Part shown: one piece after another, positions 35,650 through 44,501 of the stretch
Layout: each line of letters starts with the position of its first letter
Numbering within the stretch: the first letter of the stretch is position 1
Assembly (NCBI RefSeq): GCF_014200595.1
Contig: NZ_JACHCG010000004.1
Coordinates: 562,714 to 626,713 of the forward strand
Reading direction: 5' to 3'
From: Pedobacter cryoconitis
GTDB lineage: Bacteria; Bacteroidota; Bacteroidia; Sphingobacteriales; Sphingobacteriaceae
Length of the DNA: 64,000 bases
The notes under the pieces: model-generated
Told to the model about the DNA's origin: nothing
Seen by the model: only the letters and a program-made list of their open reading frames with translations
The model's database searches: none
Program-made: the position numbers and the translations under genes

Positions 35650-36600
35650 ATGAAACGCATTCAATTTTTATATCTATTGCTGCTGCTTACCGGATTTACC
35701 GCCTGTAAAAAAACAATAGCGCCACCTGCCCTTTTCAACAGTAAAATACTGGAATATAATGTACCCGTTTCTGATGGTAATATTGCTGGCGTTATTGATG
35801 AAACAGATCAGACGATCACCGTATATATTCCATTTTATTACGAACTGAATGTCATCGATCCAAAAATTAAACTGGCAGCCGGCGCCACTATAAAAGAGAC
35901 AATAGAACCAGTTGATGTACTGAGTGACAAAACTGTATATACCGTGACCGGAGCAGACAAAACAGTCACTACTTATAAGCTGGTTATTAAAATACAACAA
36001 GTTAATCCGCTGCGTCTGGACGAAAAATCTACGGCTGCTGAAATCGCTCAATATGGTGTGAATACAGGTATCAATCTGGTTGGAAATTTCTATACCACTG
36101 ATCCCAATAAACTTAAAGTATCACTGGTTAACAAGGCTACCAGTAAAGAAACTGATATGGACAAAGGCGGTGATTATACGATAAGCCCAATTGAAGAAGA
36201 TTACAATTTGTCAGGTTTAATCATTCCCGCCGGCATAGATACTGGCCTCTACTATATAAAAGTAAAGAAATCAGGTATTTCCACGCAATCGAAATATCTC
36301 ATCAGACTAAGCTTCGTTAAACCTTTTATCGTTGTGATCACTGCCAGCACTTTTAAACAAGGAGACACCTTTACCATTAAAGCAGCAAACTCCGTATTTG
36401 TTAATCTCACCGGCTTCACAGTAACCATTAAAGGTCAGCCGGTAAATTTCCCTGTTGTCTCCTATTCCCGTACAGAAGCTGTGATCAAGATCCCTGAAAC
36501 ACTGCAACCCGGAAATTACGGACTCGTCCGTTATGCCGCGAAGTTCACCGGTTTCAGCGACTTCAATGACACCATAAACTTAACTATTACCCCTAAATAA
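35650..36600 (+). CDS. Surface lipoprotein with TIG-like domain, copy 1
   Basis: 316 residues from ATG 35650, giving the signal LLLLLTGFTAC; the longer frame begins inside the HmuY gene. An N-terminal Ig-like domain (about 20-120: ILEYNVPVSDGNIAGV, TVYTVTGADKTVTTYKLVI) resembles DUF5018-type domains. A later segment (FKQGDTFTIKAANSVFVN, about 225) has the look of an IPT/TIG fold. It has a paralogue at 37496, and both follow a HmuY-type gene. It may be a partner of HmuY at the surface. Confidence 0.75.
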   Translation: MKRIQFLYLLLLLTGFTACKKTIAPPALFNSKILEYNVPVSDGNIAGVIDETDQTITVYIPFYYELNVIDPKIKLAAGATIKETIEPVDVLSDKTVYTVTGADKTVTTYKLVIKIQQVNPLRLDEKSTAAEIAQYGVNTGINLVGNFYTTDPNKLKVSLVNKATSKETDMDKGGDYTISPIEEDYNLSGLIIPAGIDTGLYYIKVKKSGISTQSKYLIRLSFVKPFIVVITASTFKQGDTFTIKAANSVFVNLTGFTVTIKGQPVNFPVVSYSRTEAVIKIPETLQPGNYGLVRYAAKFTGFSDFNDTINLTITPK

Positions 36601-36684
36601 AAGACATTAATCATCCGGGCTGGCAATCCCATCCGAACCAACAATGCCAAATTAAAAATTAAATTCTCTTAAAAATCTAAAATC

Positions 36685-37320
36685 ATGAAAACAAACTTTC
36701 TAAAAATAACCGGGATGTTCGCCATATTAGCAGTATTAGCTACTTCTTGTAAAAAAGACAACAATGAAGTTTCAAATTCACCAGAAAAAAACCAGAATGC
36801 AGTAGTTAATGCAATTCCTGTAAACTCGGTGGTTACTGGTTCATTTACCACACCATTATCTTCTCCGGGAGGTTCAGCAGGTAACTGGGGAACTGTTTAC
36901 TTTAGCCTGGCTAATAATGCGACTACAACTTCAACATCAGCTTATCAAGCATCTTTCAATGGTTCATTTGATGGAAACATCAATGCGAATACAACAGGAG
37001 CTTATAAATTAGCTTATGCTGATGTACCATCAACTACTTTAGCTGCAATTGCAAAAACTGCTTTTACAACTTCAAACGTGAATGCAGCAACAACTTTAGG
37101 ATCAAATACATCAGCACCAGGATGGTATGCTTACAATGTAACAACGCATATTTCAGGCCCTGTAGCAGATCGTTATGTATTGTTATACAAAGGTACTTCA
37201 GTAGCAGCAGCGACAGAACTTTATGTTTTACAGATCATCACTGTAGGTTACTCAGCTGATTCAGCAACACCAGGTAACTATTTCGGTCAGATCTCATTTA
37301 ACTACAAAAAATTAGTTTAA
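36685..37320 (+). CDS. Divergent HmuY-like lipoprotein, copy 3
   Basis: 211 residues with a lipoprotein signal (LAVLATSC). The last third resembles HmuY proteins: APGWYAYNVTTHISGPVADR followed by YVLLYKGTS and TELYVLQIITVGY, parallel to the GWYFYELKTH segment of copy 1. The middle is Thr/Ala/Ser-rich. Its codons are markedly more A/T-ending than those of its neighbours, which is typical of strongly expressed or differently derived genes. Heme binding is inferred and untested. Confidence 0.65.
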   Translation: MKTNFLKITGMFAILAVLATSCKKDNNEVSNSPEKNQNAVVNAIPVNSVVTGSFTTPLSSPGGSAGNWGTVYFSLANNATTTSTSAYQASFNGSFDGNINANTTGAYKLAYADVPSTTLAAIAKTAFTTSNVNAATTLGSNTSAPGWYAYNVTTHISGPVADRYVLLYKGTSVAAATELYVLQIITVGYSADSATPGNYFGQISFNYKKLV

Positions 37321-37364
37321 CAGGGTGCCTGTCAGCTTTGCTTAAGACTGAAGGAAATCAAAAA

Positions 37365-37394
37365 GGAGCTGCTCTTCTCGAAAATTACAGCTCC
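37365..37394 (+). terminator. Hairpin after HmuY-like copy 3
   Basis: The 7-bp arms GGAGCTG and CAGCTCC are separated by 16 bases. No T tract follows, so it may be a weak terminator or an mRNA stability hairpin. Confidence 0.4.
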
Positions 37395-37471
37395 CTTCTA
37401 AAACAAAGATAATTCCCCTTTAGATGAAGCAATTAACCCGGATGATTATTAATATAATTTGCGAAAGTAAA

Positions 37472-37479
37472 TAAATTTG
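37472..37479 (+). promoter_or_regulatory. -7 box (TAAATTTG) of TIG-like copy 2
   Basis: An exact TAnnTTTG match 16 bases before ATG 37496, so the last lipoprotein gene may have its own promoter. No TTG at -33 was found. Confidence 0.45.
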
Positions 37480-37495
37480 CAAACCCAGCCAAAAA

Positions 37496-38458
37496 ATGAA
37501 ACTACAATCCACTACTAAAATATTTTCCAGTTTACTGATTTTGCCGGTTATCGTTCTTTTCACCAGCTGTAAAAAACAATATACCGATTATTCTTACAGT
37601 AACCTGGTTAGCTTTAGCCTGAAAGGAAATGATGGAGAAATCTTAAAAGGTGCAATTACCGCACAGGATATTACTGTTTACTGGCCGCCTTTCACCAAGG
37701 TTCCGGACAGCATCATTCCACAGATTACAATCGCAGAACGGGCTAGTATCTCTCCCGCATCCGGCAAAAAGGTCGCTTTTAAGGAAACAACCAAATTTAC
37801 AGTTACCGCGCAAGACGGTACCCAGACAGTTTATACACTTAAACCGGTCATCAATCAGCCAATTCCATATATTTCCGGATTCTCCCCTGCTTATTCCCAT
37901 GATAACAATGGAGTGAGGGTCTTTTACCCGGATACAGAACTTGACCTTCAGGGAGATTATTTTCTGGCCGACAGCCTGGCAACCAAACTCTATCTTGAAG
38001 TAGAAGGCGGTCAGGAAATCCCGATGATCATCACCACGCTTGCCAAAACACGGATCATCTCAGAAGTACTTTCTGAAAAGCTAAAAAAAGGAACTTATTT
38101 CAAAGTTAAAATCGTCTCAGGCTCCCGCACTATTTATTCAGGGCGCTGTTTAATGGGAGAAGCTTTACCGCTGATTCCAGAAGCAGATATACTATATACA
38201 AAAACTTTTAAAGCAGGCGATACATTTACCCTTGCCGGTATCAATATCAATACAATCTCTGCCGTAACCGTTGCTGCTAACCTGACAGCAGCTCCACAAA
38301 CCCTGGTTGTTCAAAGTAAAACAGCAGGAGAAGTAACGCTTAAAATCCCTGATAATATGCCAGCAGGAACCTATAGTGTTCTGAATTATACTTATGCAGC
38401 AGATATGTATCATCCCACTAAAACAAATACCCTTTACACCAGGCTGATCGTTAAATAA
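37496..38458 (+). CDS. Surface lipoprotein with TIG-like domain, copy 2
   Basis: 320 residues with the signal IVLFTSC. The domain order copies 35650-36600: an Ig-like part (ITVYWPPFTKVPDSIIPQIT, then TQTVYTLKPVI) and a TIG-like part (TFKAGDTFTLAGININ). It follows the third HmuY-like gene, so the HmuY plus TIG pairing occurs twice in the locus. It ends at a good intrinsic terminator. Confidence 0.75.
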   Translation: MKLQSTTKIFSSLLILPVIVLFTSCKKQYTDYSYSNLVSFSLKGNDGEILKGAITAQDITVYWPPFTKVPDSIIPQITIAERASISPASGKKVAFKETTKFTVTAQDGTQTVYTLKPVINQPIPYISGFSPAYSHDNNGVRVFYPDTELDLQGDYFLADSLATKLYLEVEGGQEIPMIITTLAKTRIISEVLSEKLKKGTYFKVKIVSGSRTIYSGRCLMGEALPLIPEADILYTKTFKAGDTFTLAGININTISAVTVAANLTAAPQTLVVQSKTAGEVTLKIPDNMPAGTYSVLNYTYAADMYHPTKTNTLYTRLIVK

Positions 38459-38482
38459 TTAATATTTCCAAATAACCTCTCC

Positions 38483-38524
38483 CCTGAATCATCAGTTGTT
38501 TGCCTGATGGTTTAGGTTTTTTTT
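38483..38524 (+). terminator. Intrinsic terminator of the rightward heme genes
   Basis: A hairpin (CCTGAATCATCAG with CTGATGGTTTAGG, including G-T pairs; loop of eight) is followed by eight T residues. It ends the run that began at 31833. Confidence 0.8.
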
Positions 38525-38598
38525 TACGCTAAAAACCTTTAAAACAACGTAAACAGACAAATATTCTTTTTTATTTAGAATAATTATAAATAATGTAT

Positions 38599-38606
38599 TA
38601 TGTTTG
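38599..38606 (+). promoter_or_regulatory. -7 box (TATGTTTG) of the small Cys protein gene
   Basis: An exact TAnnTTTG match 63 bases before ATG 38670. It overlaps the alternative start codon at 38604, which is therefore excluded. Confidence 0.4.
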
Positions 38607-38669
38607 AACTATTCCAACAAAGCTGCTCTTCTAATATGCTTAATTGTTAAACTCAAAAAATGCGATCCT

Positions 38670-39008
38670 ATGTGCAAAACAATAGTTTTAAGTTCAGGAA
38701 AAGACACTGCAATATCACATTGCCCATGCTGCAATGTATTTTACATCTGGCACAACAATCTATTGTTAAACTTCACCCACAATGATTTTTTAAACTTTAA
38801 AGACATCATTCAAAACTTCTCTTTCTCAGAAACCAGTCTGCCCTTTCCAGATAAAAAAGAGAGAATATTATTGCGTACCCCTAATGAAGACATCAGCTTT
38901 GCCTTTACACACGATGAACTGGATTCCTTCCGGTCTATGCTCAACGAAGCCATGTTTATGAAAGAAGTTTATACCCTGATGGGAACAGAGCCCGGAACAA
39001 ATCATTAG
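38670..39008 (+). CDS. Small soluble protein with CPCC cluster (DUF6686-like)
   Basis: 112 residues from ATG 38670. The opening MCKTIVLSSG with HCPCCNVFYIWHNNLLLNFT has three to four Cys and a His that could bind metal. The rest is a compact alpha+beta domain (FLNFKDIIQNFSF, THDELDSFRSMLNEAMFM). Similar small proteins in Bacteroidota sit near HmuY genes; I believe the DUF6686 family, but the label is from memory. A link to heme or iron handling is positional. Confidence 0.65.
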   Translation: MCKTIVLSSGKDTAISHCPCCNVFYIWHNNLLLNFTHNDFLNFKDIIQNFSFSETSLPFPDKKERILLRTPNEDISFAFTHDELDSFRSMLNEAMFMKEVYTLMGTEPGTNH

Positions 39009-39098
39009 CGATAAATAAAGCTGCACCTGATTTTACTCATAAATTGCTTACTTTAGCGCCTTTATTTTACGTAATATAACTACGCGCAGCCCCCTCTA

Positions 39099-40229
39099 AT
39101 GAGAAAAATTTTGCTTTCCACCACCCTATTGCTCTCAACGCTTCATGGATTTGGACAAATGAAACTGATCAAACGTATGTTATCAGAAGATGTAGATACA
39201 ACCCGCAAAGCGAGTTTTATGCCACTTCCTCTGCTAAGATACTCTCAGGAGATAGGTTTGGAATTTGGTATCGGCGGTCTTTACTCTACCTATCTTGATA
39301 AAAAAGACACTTTGAACCGTAGTTCTAATTTTTCAACAGTACTCTCACTCTCTACAAAAAGCACTTATAATGTAAGTCTGAAAGGCGACGTATGGACAAA
39401 ACACAATGCTTATCATCTGATTAGTGAGCTTAGGTTCAGAAGTATGCCTTTTGACTTTTTCGGCATCGGCAACCAAACACTGGAAGCAAATAAAGACAGG
39501 CTGGTACAACGCCAGATCAGGGCATTTTTCGACGTAGAAAAAAACATTCTTCCCTTCTTTTATACAGGCGTATCCTTAGGCTTTGAAAACTATAATTTCA
39601 AAGACAAAGTGCCAGGTGGAATTTACGACACAGACCCGGCAGTTCTGGGCCAGAATGGAGGATCAGTACTTTTTCTTGGTGTATCTCAAACCTATGATAC
39701 CAGGAATTCAAACAATTACCCTACCAAAGGTTTTTTTGGAAGAGTATCCTATCAATATGCCCCGAATGTCTTCGGCGGAAATGATTTTACAGGCAGTCAG
39801 ATCAAAGTAGTTGTACGTAACTTCTGGCCGTTAGCTAAAAAGTTCGTATTGGGCGTAAACGGGATTTATTATACTATACAAAGCAAAAGTACCCCATTCT
39901 ATCTCTTACCACAACTCGGTAATGACGAGATCATGCGTGGCTATTATTCAGGCCGTTACAGAGATGAAAACTTACTCGCTGCACAAACAGAATTACGCTA
40001 CCGCTACAATAACCGTTTTGGTTTAGTTGCATTTGGTGGTGGCGGGCGTGTTTTTGCGAACGGAGACTTCTCCTTCAAACAATTTAAACCCTCTTACGGA
40101 GCAGGCGTAAGATACTTCTACGACCCGGCCAAAGGCCTGAGCGTAAGAGCAGATTATGCAGTTGGAGAGAAAAGACCGAACGAAGCCAGACAATCAGGAT
40201 TTTACCTGAGCCTGGCAGAAGCATTTTAA
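39099..40229 (+). CDS. BamA/TamA-type outer-membrane barrel protein
   Basis: 376 residues with a signal peptide ending GFGQ. No POTRA domain is visible; the protein is a barrel from about residue 45 to the end. TYDTRNSNNYPTKGFFGRVS near residue 200 and the ending SYGAGVRYFYDPAKGLSVRADYAVG are typical of the Omp85 C-terminus. Omp85-like proteins without POTRA domains occur in Bacteroidota, and their role is unclear. Its stop codon overlaps that of the convergent methyltransferase gene. Confidence 0.8.
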   Translation: MRKILLSTTLLLSTLHGFGQMKLIKRMLSEDVDTTRKASFMPLPLLRYSQEIGLEFGIGGLYSTYLDKKDTLNRSSNFSTVLSLSTKSTYNVSLKGDVWTKHNAYHLISELRFRSMPFDFFGIGNQTLEANKDRLVQRQIRAFFDVEKNILPFFYTGVSLGFENYNFKDKVPGGIYDTDPAVLGQNGGSVLFLGVSQTYDTRNSNNYPTKGFFGRVSYQYAPNVFGGNDFTGSQIKVVVRNFWPLAKKFVLGVNGIYYTIQSKSTPFYLLPQLGNDEIMRGYYSGRYRDENLLAAQTELRYRYNNRFGLVAFGGGGRVFANGDFSFKQFKPSYGAGVRYFYDPAKGLSVRADYAVGEKRPNEARQSGFYLSLAEAF

Positions 40230-41008
40230 AACTTAATCTTGAAATGTTCTTTTTTCTGGCCTTTTTTGAAGTAAACCAGTCCGATCCAGAACAAATCTAC
40301 CGTTACCGTTACATCCGGGTGGTTCTTGATTTCTTCCCATGCTTCTTTCATTCCTTTGCTCCAGTAAATGTCATCGAAGATCAGCAATGAATCTTCATGC
40401 ACCTTTGGCAAACACCATTTAAAGTAATTTATTGTGGCATCTTTACGGTGGTTACCGTCGATATAAACAAAATCCAGCTTTGGGGCCTGCTCAATTACAA
40501 CCGGCAACAATACATCAAAATTCCCCACTTGTAACTCTATATTATCCAGTTCAAGATCCTGAAAATTCTCATAAGCTTTTTTGGCAGTTTCCGGGCATCC
40601 CTCAATCGTAATGATATCTGAATCAGGACAAGCTTTCGATAAATAAGCAGTTGTAATTCCAAGGCAGGTACCCAGCTCAATCAAATTAGCAGGCTTACTA
40701 TTTTTTGCCAGGCGATAAATCAGCTGCGCTAACCTTGGTGATTTCAAAGCATTCTTAGCAATTTCTTTTACCTTCTTTGTGCGGTTTTTGTTCAGATGAG
40801 AACCAGCACCAAGATCAGTAACCGTGATTAAAGCATCGTCATTTAAAAGTTTTTTTCTTTGTTCCTCAATACCTTTGTATTCAGTTTTGGAGTTAAAATC
40901 GTAAATTACCTCATCCACCAAATGATAAACAAAAGGTGAATGGGTGCCATGCCTGCTCTTAGAGGTTAAACGATGCTTCAGATAATCGCTGATGAATTGT
41001 AATGCCAT
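40226..41008 (-). CDS. Class I SAM-dependent methyltransferase
   Basis: 260 residues from ATG 41008 (an ATG nine codons upstream is possible). The SAM site is NLIELGTCLGITTAYLS near residue 114, and a Rossmann acidic strand gives IITIEGCPETAKKAYENF. FVYIDGNHRKDATINYF near 185 recalls O-methyltransferases of the catechol or caffeoyl type. The substrate is unknown. The four-base sequence TTAA supplies the stop codons of this and the convergent gene at once. Confidence 0.85.
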   Translation of the reverse strand: MALQFISDYLKHRLTSKSRHGTHSPFVYHLVDEVIYDFNSKTEYKGIEEQRKKLLNDDALITVTDLGAGSHLNKNRTKKVKEIAKNALKSPRLAQLIYRLAKNSKPANLIELGTCLGITTAYLSKACPDSDIITIEGCPETAKKAYENFQDLELDNIELQVGNFDVLLPVVIEQAPKLDFVYIDGNHRKDATINYFKWCLPKVHEDSLLIFDDIYWSKGMKEAWEEIKNHPDVTVTVDLFWIGLVYFKKGQKKEHFKIKF

Positions 41009-41053
41009 AACTGCAAAAATAGGTAAACGAAGCATTCTAATTGGTATTTTTTA

Positions 41054-41923
41054 ATGGAAAATAGTACAGAAATAAAAGCGCTGGTTAAATTACTGGATGA
41101 TACAGATCAGGAAGTTTTCGAACAAGTAGCAAAACGCCTCCTTGAACACGGAACTTCAGTCATTCATTTTCTGGAAACAGAATGGGAGAAATCCCTGGAT
41201 ACGCTATTACAGGAAAGAATAGAAAACATAGTCCATCAGATTCAGTTTAACACCGTCAAAGAAGATCTTAATCTTTGGTATCAGAGTGGTGCGTTCGATC
41301 TTTTACAAGGCGCCTTAGTCATCAACCGTTATCAATATCCCGACCTTGATGAACAAAAAGTAATCAACCAGATTGAAGAGCTTAAAAGAGAAATCTGGAC
41401 TAACCTGCAATACGAAATGAGCTCTGTAGAGAAAATCAAGCTCATTAACCACATCTTTTATAACATTCACGGCTTCAAAGGAAATACTAAAAACCATCAC
41501 GACCCGCAGAATTCCTACATCAACCAGGTACTGGAAACAAAAAAAGGAAACCAGATTTCGCTCGCTATTATCTATGCCACTATCGCACAAAAACTGGATA
41601 TCCCGGTTTATGGCGTCAATCTGCCGCAGCACTTTATACTCGGTTATATTGATGAAAGCAAAAGAGAAGAAAACGAATTTGGCGTACTATTTTATATCAA
41701 TGCATTTAACAAAGGAGCTATCTTCGGCAAGCACGATGTAGACCAGTTTTTACGTCAGCTGAACCTGCAACAGCTACCCGGCTTTTATGCCCCATGCAGT
41801 AACGTGGAAATTATCCGCAGGATTATCCGTAACCTGATCTCAGCTTATGAAAACCTCGGTAATCCGGACAAAGTAGAAGAATTGAAAGAATTACAGGATA
41901 TTCTGCTTAAAAGCGACCTTTAG
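41054..41923 (+). CDS. Transglutaminase-like protein with SirB1 N-domain
   Basis: 289 residues, no signal peptide. The SirB1-type N-terminal helical domain leads into the transglutaminase-like core: TKKGNQISLAIIYATIAQKLDIPV near residue 156 and GVNLPQHFILGYI near 190. The Cys of true transglutaminases is replaced by Ser in that helix, as in many relatives of this family, so proteolytic or transferase activity is doubtful. A TPR-like region follows (ENLGNPDKVEELKELQDILL). Its role is unknown. Confidence 0.82.
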   Translation: MENSTEIKALVKLLDDTDQEVFEQVAKRLLEHGTSVIHFLETEWEKSLDTLLQERIENIVHQIQFNTVKEDLNLWYQSGAFDLLQGALVINRYQYPDLDEQKVINQIEELKREIWTNLQYEMSSVEKIKLINHIFYNIHGFKGNTKNHHDPQNSYINQVLETKKGNQISLAIIYATIAQKLDIPVYGVNLPQHFILGYIDESKREENEFGVLFYINAFNKGAIFGKHDVDQFLRQLNLQQLPGFYAPCSNVEIIRRIIRNLISAYENLGNPDKVEELKELQDILLKSDL

Positions 41924-42849
41924 TTTGCTGTTAACAGCTGATTAGCCAGCATCCATTCCTGTAAACGAAGAAACCAGTCATCAGAAGTCTTCTTATTGTG
42001 CATACCATAACCATGCCCTCCCGCCTGGTAAAGATGCGTTTCCACAGGAACTTTATTCTTCACCATAGCCTGGTTAAACAAAATAGTATTCTCCACCGGA
42101 ACAGTATCATCGTCATTCGCATGAACCAGGAAACTTATTGGCGTCTGCGCATTTACATGCAGCTCATTAGAAAAGTATTCCTTTTGTGTCTGCGTCGCAT
42201 TCGGGCCGATCAGGTTTTTAACAGAGCCCGTATGTGCTGAAGCTGTAAAACTGATTACCGGATAAATCAGTATTGCGAAATCTGGCCGCAGGCTCAACCC
42301 TTCAGGGTTTTTAATTTTAAGATCCTCATAATGAACTGCAAGCGAGGCCGCAAGATGTCCACCAGCAGAAAAGCCCATAATCCCGATTTTCGAAGGATTA
42401 ATATGCCATGCCACTGCATTTTTACGAACCAGGTAAATTGCCTGCTGGGCATCCTGCAAAGGGCCCGAAGACTGATCGACCATAATTGTATCACTCGGCA
42501 GGCGATATTTCAATACAAACGCTGTTACCCCCTGTGCAGCAAAACGGCGCGCCACTTCCTCTCCTTCATGATCAGTAGCCAGAAAAGCATATCCGCCACC
42601 CGGACAAATAATCACAGCTGTTCCATTTGCTTTCTGCGGATCAGCAGTATAAAGACTGAGCGAAGGATCACTCACCTTGCTCAGTCCAAAAACTTTACCA
42701 TTAATGATTGTTTCTTTTTGCTTATAAGTAGCAGGAACGGTTCTTGCCCCCGGTATTTTCCCCGGGTACAGCTTCATCACTTCCTGAGCCTGTACCCCAC
42801 TCCCTGCTAATATTCCCATAACTAAAAGTAACAACCATTTTTTATTCAT
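41920..42849 (-). CDS. Secreted alpha/beta hydrolase (esterase)
   Basis: 309 residues with a signal peptide ending GVQAQ. Hydrolase features: oxyanion turn CPGGGYAFLA near residue 82, nucleophile elbow IMGFSAGGHLAASLA near residue 150, Asp in HANDDDTVPVEN near residue 243, and His in YQAGGHGYG near residue 275. This is the acetyl-xylan-esterase-like set seen in polysaccharide-degrading Bacteroidota, but substrate specificity is not defined. Its ATG overlaps the prfB stop by one base (TAATG), suggesting coupled translation. Confidence 0.88.
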   Translation of the reverse strand: MNKKWLLLLVMGILAGSGVQAQEVMKLYPGKIPGARTVPATYKQKETIINGKVFGLSKVSDPSLSLYTADPQKANGTAVIICPGGGYAFLATDHEGEEVARRFAAQGVTAFVLKYRLPSDTIMVDQSSGPLQDAQQAIYLVRKNAVAWHINPSKIGIMGFSAGGHLAASLAVHYEDLKIKNPEGLSLRPDFAILIYPVISFTASAHTGSVKNLIGPNATQTQKEYFSNELHVNAQTPISFLVHANDDDTVPVENTILFNQAMVKNKVPVETHLYQAGGHGYGMHNKKTSDDWFLRLQEWMLANQLLTAN

Positions 42850-43926
42850 TAGAATTCCATTAAATATGCTTTCAGAAAATCATTCAGCTCCCCGTCAAGG
42901 ACAGCCTGTGCATTAGAAGTTTCATAGTTGGTTCTCAGATCTTTCACCAGTTTATACGGATGTAAAACATAGTTCCTGATTTGTGAACCCCACTCAATCT
43001 TCATTTTTGAACCTTCAATAGCGGCAGATGCAATCATCCTTTCACGCATGACAGCTTCATACAACTGTGACTTCAGGAGTCTTAATGCATTCTCCTTGTT
43101 CTGTAATTGAGAACGCGATTCCTGGTTTTTAATTACAATTCCAGAAGGTTTATGATATAAACGTACCGCAGTTTCCACTTTATTTACATTTTGTCCACCC
43201 GCTCCACCCGAACGGAAAGTCTCAAATTCAATATCCGCATCCTTGATTTCAATCTCAATTGTATCATCCACTAATGGATAAACATATACCGAAGCGAATG
43301 AAGTGTGCCGGCGCGCATTGGAATCAAAAGGTGAAATACGTACCAGACGGTGCACTCCGTTTTCGCCCTTCAGATAGCCATAGGAAAAATCTCCCGCAAA
43401 CTGTAAAGTAACTGTTTTTACACCCGTAACCTCCCCAGGCTGAAAATCCTGCTCAGTTACCTTGTAGCCGTTCTTCTCGCCCCACATAATATACATCCGC
43501 ATCAGCATGGCTGCCCAGTCACAACTTTCAGTTCCACCAGCTCCCGCAGTAATTTGCATCACTGCATTCAGCTGATCTTCCTTACTGCTCAACATGTTTT
43601 TTAATTCCAGATCCTCGATCAGGCGCAGACACTTTTCATACTGCTCCTCCATCTCCTCCTTGGTGGCATCCCCGGATTGCAGGAAATCAAATAAGACCTG
43701 TGTATCCTCAAACTCCGCGTTAACTTTCTGCCAGGCATCAGTCCACACTTTTTTTGAATTCATTTCTGCCAAATGCTTTTCAGCCTTTTTGGGATCATCC
43801 CAAAAATCTGTTTGTAAGGTAAGCTCCTGTTCTATATAAATAGCTTCGAGTCGGGTTTCGACGTCAAAGATGCCTCCTCAGCGACGCTACTCTGTCCCTT
43901 AAATCCTGTATTTGTTCTTTTGTCAT
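42849..43926 (-). CDS. prfB: Peptide chain release factor 2, programmed +1 frameshift
   Basis: Full length about 358 residues, read as 43926-43867 then 43865-42849, skipping base 43866. The first frame gives 20 residues ending R-R-H-L and hits TGA. An SD-like AGGAGG lies three bases before the slippery CTT TGA C, as in E. coli prfB, so the ribosome slips when RF2 is scarce. After the shift, [15 protein letters not shown] leads into the known RF2 sequence. Family marks: the SPF tripeptide ([15 protein letters not shown]) that reads UGA/UAA, and [13 protein letters not shown], the hydrolysis motif. It forms a transcription unit with the hydrolase gene. Confidence 0.97.
43863..43878 (-). promoter_or_regulatory. 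prfB recoding site (SD-like plus CTT TGA C)
   Basis: On the minus strand: AGGAGG (43878-43873), CAT, CTT, then TGA (43866-43864) and C. It is the autoregulatory +1 frameshift signal, with the E. coli spacing of one codon between SD-like element and CTT. Confidence 0.96.
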
Positions 43927-43931
43927 AAGCA

Positions 43932-43961
43932 CAAATATAACACAAAAGGCTACCTGAACAA
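43932..43961 (-). promoter_or_regulatory. prfB promoter giving a leaderless message
   Basis: TTG (43961-43959), 19 bases, then TATATTTG (43939-43932), a full match to the TTG-N17-23-TAnnTTTG consensus. The box ends only five bases before ATG 43926. The TTG lies inside the terminator hairpin of the upstream gene. Confidence 0.7.
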
Positions 43962-43978
43962 TGTTCGGGCAGCCTTTT
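43944..43978 (-). terminator. Intrinsic terminator of the 44501 gene
   Basis: Hairpin AAAAGGCT..AGCCTTTT with an inner CCTGAAC/GTTCGGG stem (one G-T pair). The minus-strand arm ends in TTTT. It overlaps the prfB promoter. Confidence 0.75.
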
Positions 43979-43997
43979 ACGAAATAAGTATATATGT

Positions 43998-44501
43998 TTA
44001 GCTAAAAAGCCCTTTAAGCTTATCTACAATACCGCCGCCTTCAGCCCCCGGTTCACCTGGTTTACCACTGGTAAATAAGTTGGTCAGATCTGATAACTCA
44101 AACTTTCCATCCGGCCCTGATATTTTGCTCAATACATCTTTAATATCAAACGAGCTGTCATCAGGATCATTTGTTTTATTAATGAATTTACCAATAATAC
44201 CCGGAATAACAGAAGCAGCAATTCCTTTCGCTGTATCCAGGTTGATTCCCATTCCTGCTAATTTATCAATAAAGCCGGCCGAAGCATCCTGTGCAACAGC
44301 ACTGCCTTCAATATTGCCACCTTTAAACGCGTCTACAAGACCACCGATATTACCAGAAGATAATTGTTGTTTTAAAGCATCAATGATAGATCCCGAAGCC
44401 GCAGAAATCGCAGCTTCATTGTGTTCATCAGGAATTTGACTATTGTTGACAATAGCATCCTGAGTGCTATCTTTAACCAGTTGATTCAGATTTTCTAACA
44501 T
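43998..44501 (-). CDS. Conserved Bacteroidota protein, DUF937-like helical
   Basis: 167 residues, no signal peptide or membrane segment. Opening LENLNQLVKDSTQDAIVNN, then a series of short helices with Gly-rich turns (SSGNIGGLVDAFKGGNIE, AASVIPGIIGKFIN). The C-terminal half holds a Gly/Pro-rich stretch (PGEPGAEGGG). I see similarity in tone to DUF937-type proteins but no firm assignment. It is monocistronic, with its own terminator. Confidence 0.6.
   Translation of the reverse strand: MLENLNQLVKDSTQDAIVNNSQIPDEHNEAAISAASGSIIDALKQQLSSGNIGGLVDAFKGGNIEGSAVAQDASAGFIDKLAGMGINLDTAKGIAASVIPGIIGKFINKTNDPDDSSFDIKDVLSKISGPDGKFELSDLTNLFTSGKPGEPGAEGGGIVDKLKGLFS

Noticed and set aside
38604..38669. Longer start for the small Cys protein
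   Set aside because: Its first codon is a TTG inside the -7 box at 38599-38606.
42849..43772. prfB as a 307-residue protein starting at 43772
   Set aside because: The upstream frame, the AGGAGG-CTT-TGA-C signal and continuous RF2 sequence show that the true start is 43926 with a +1 frameshift.
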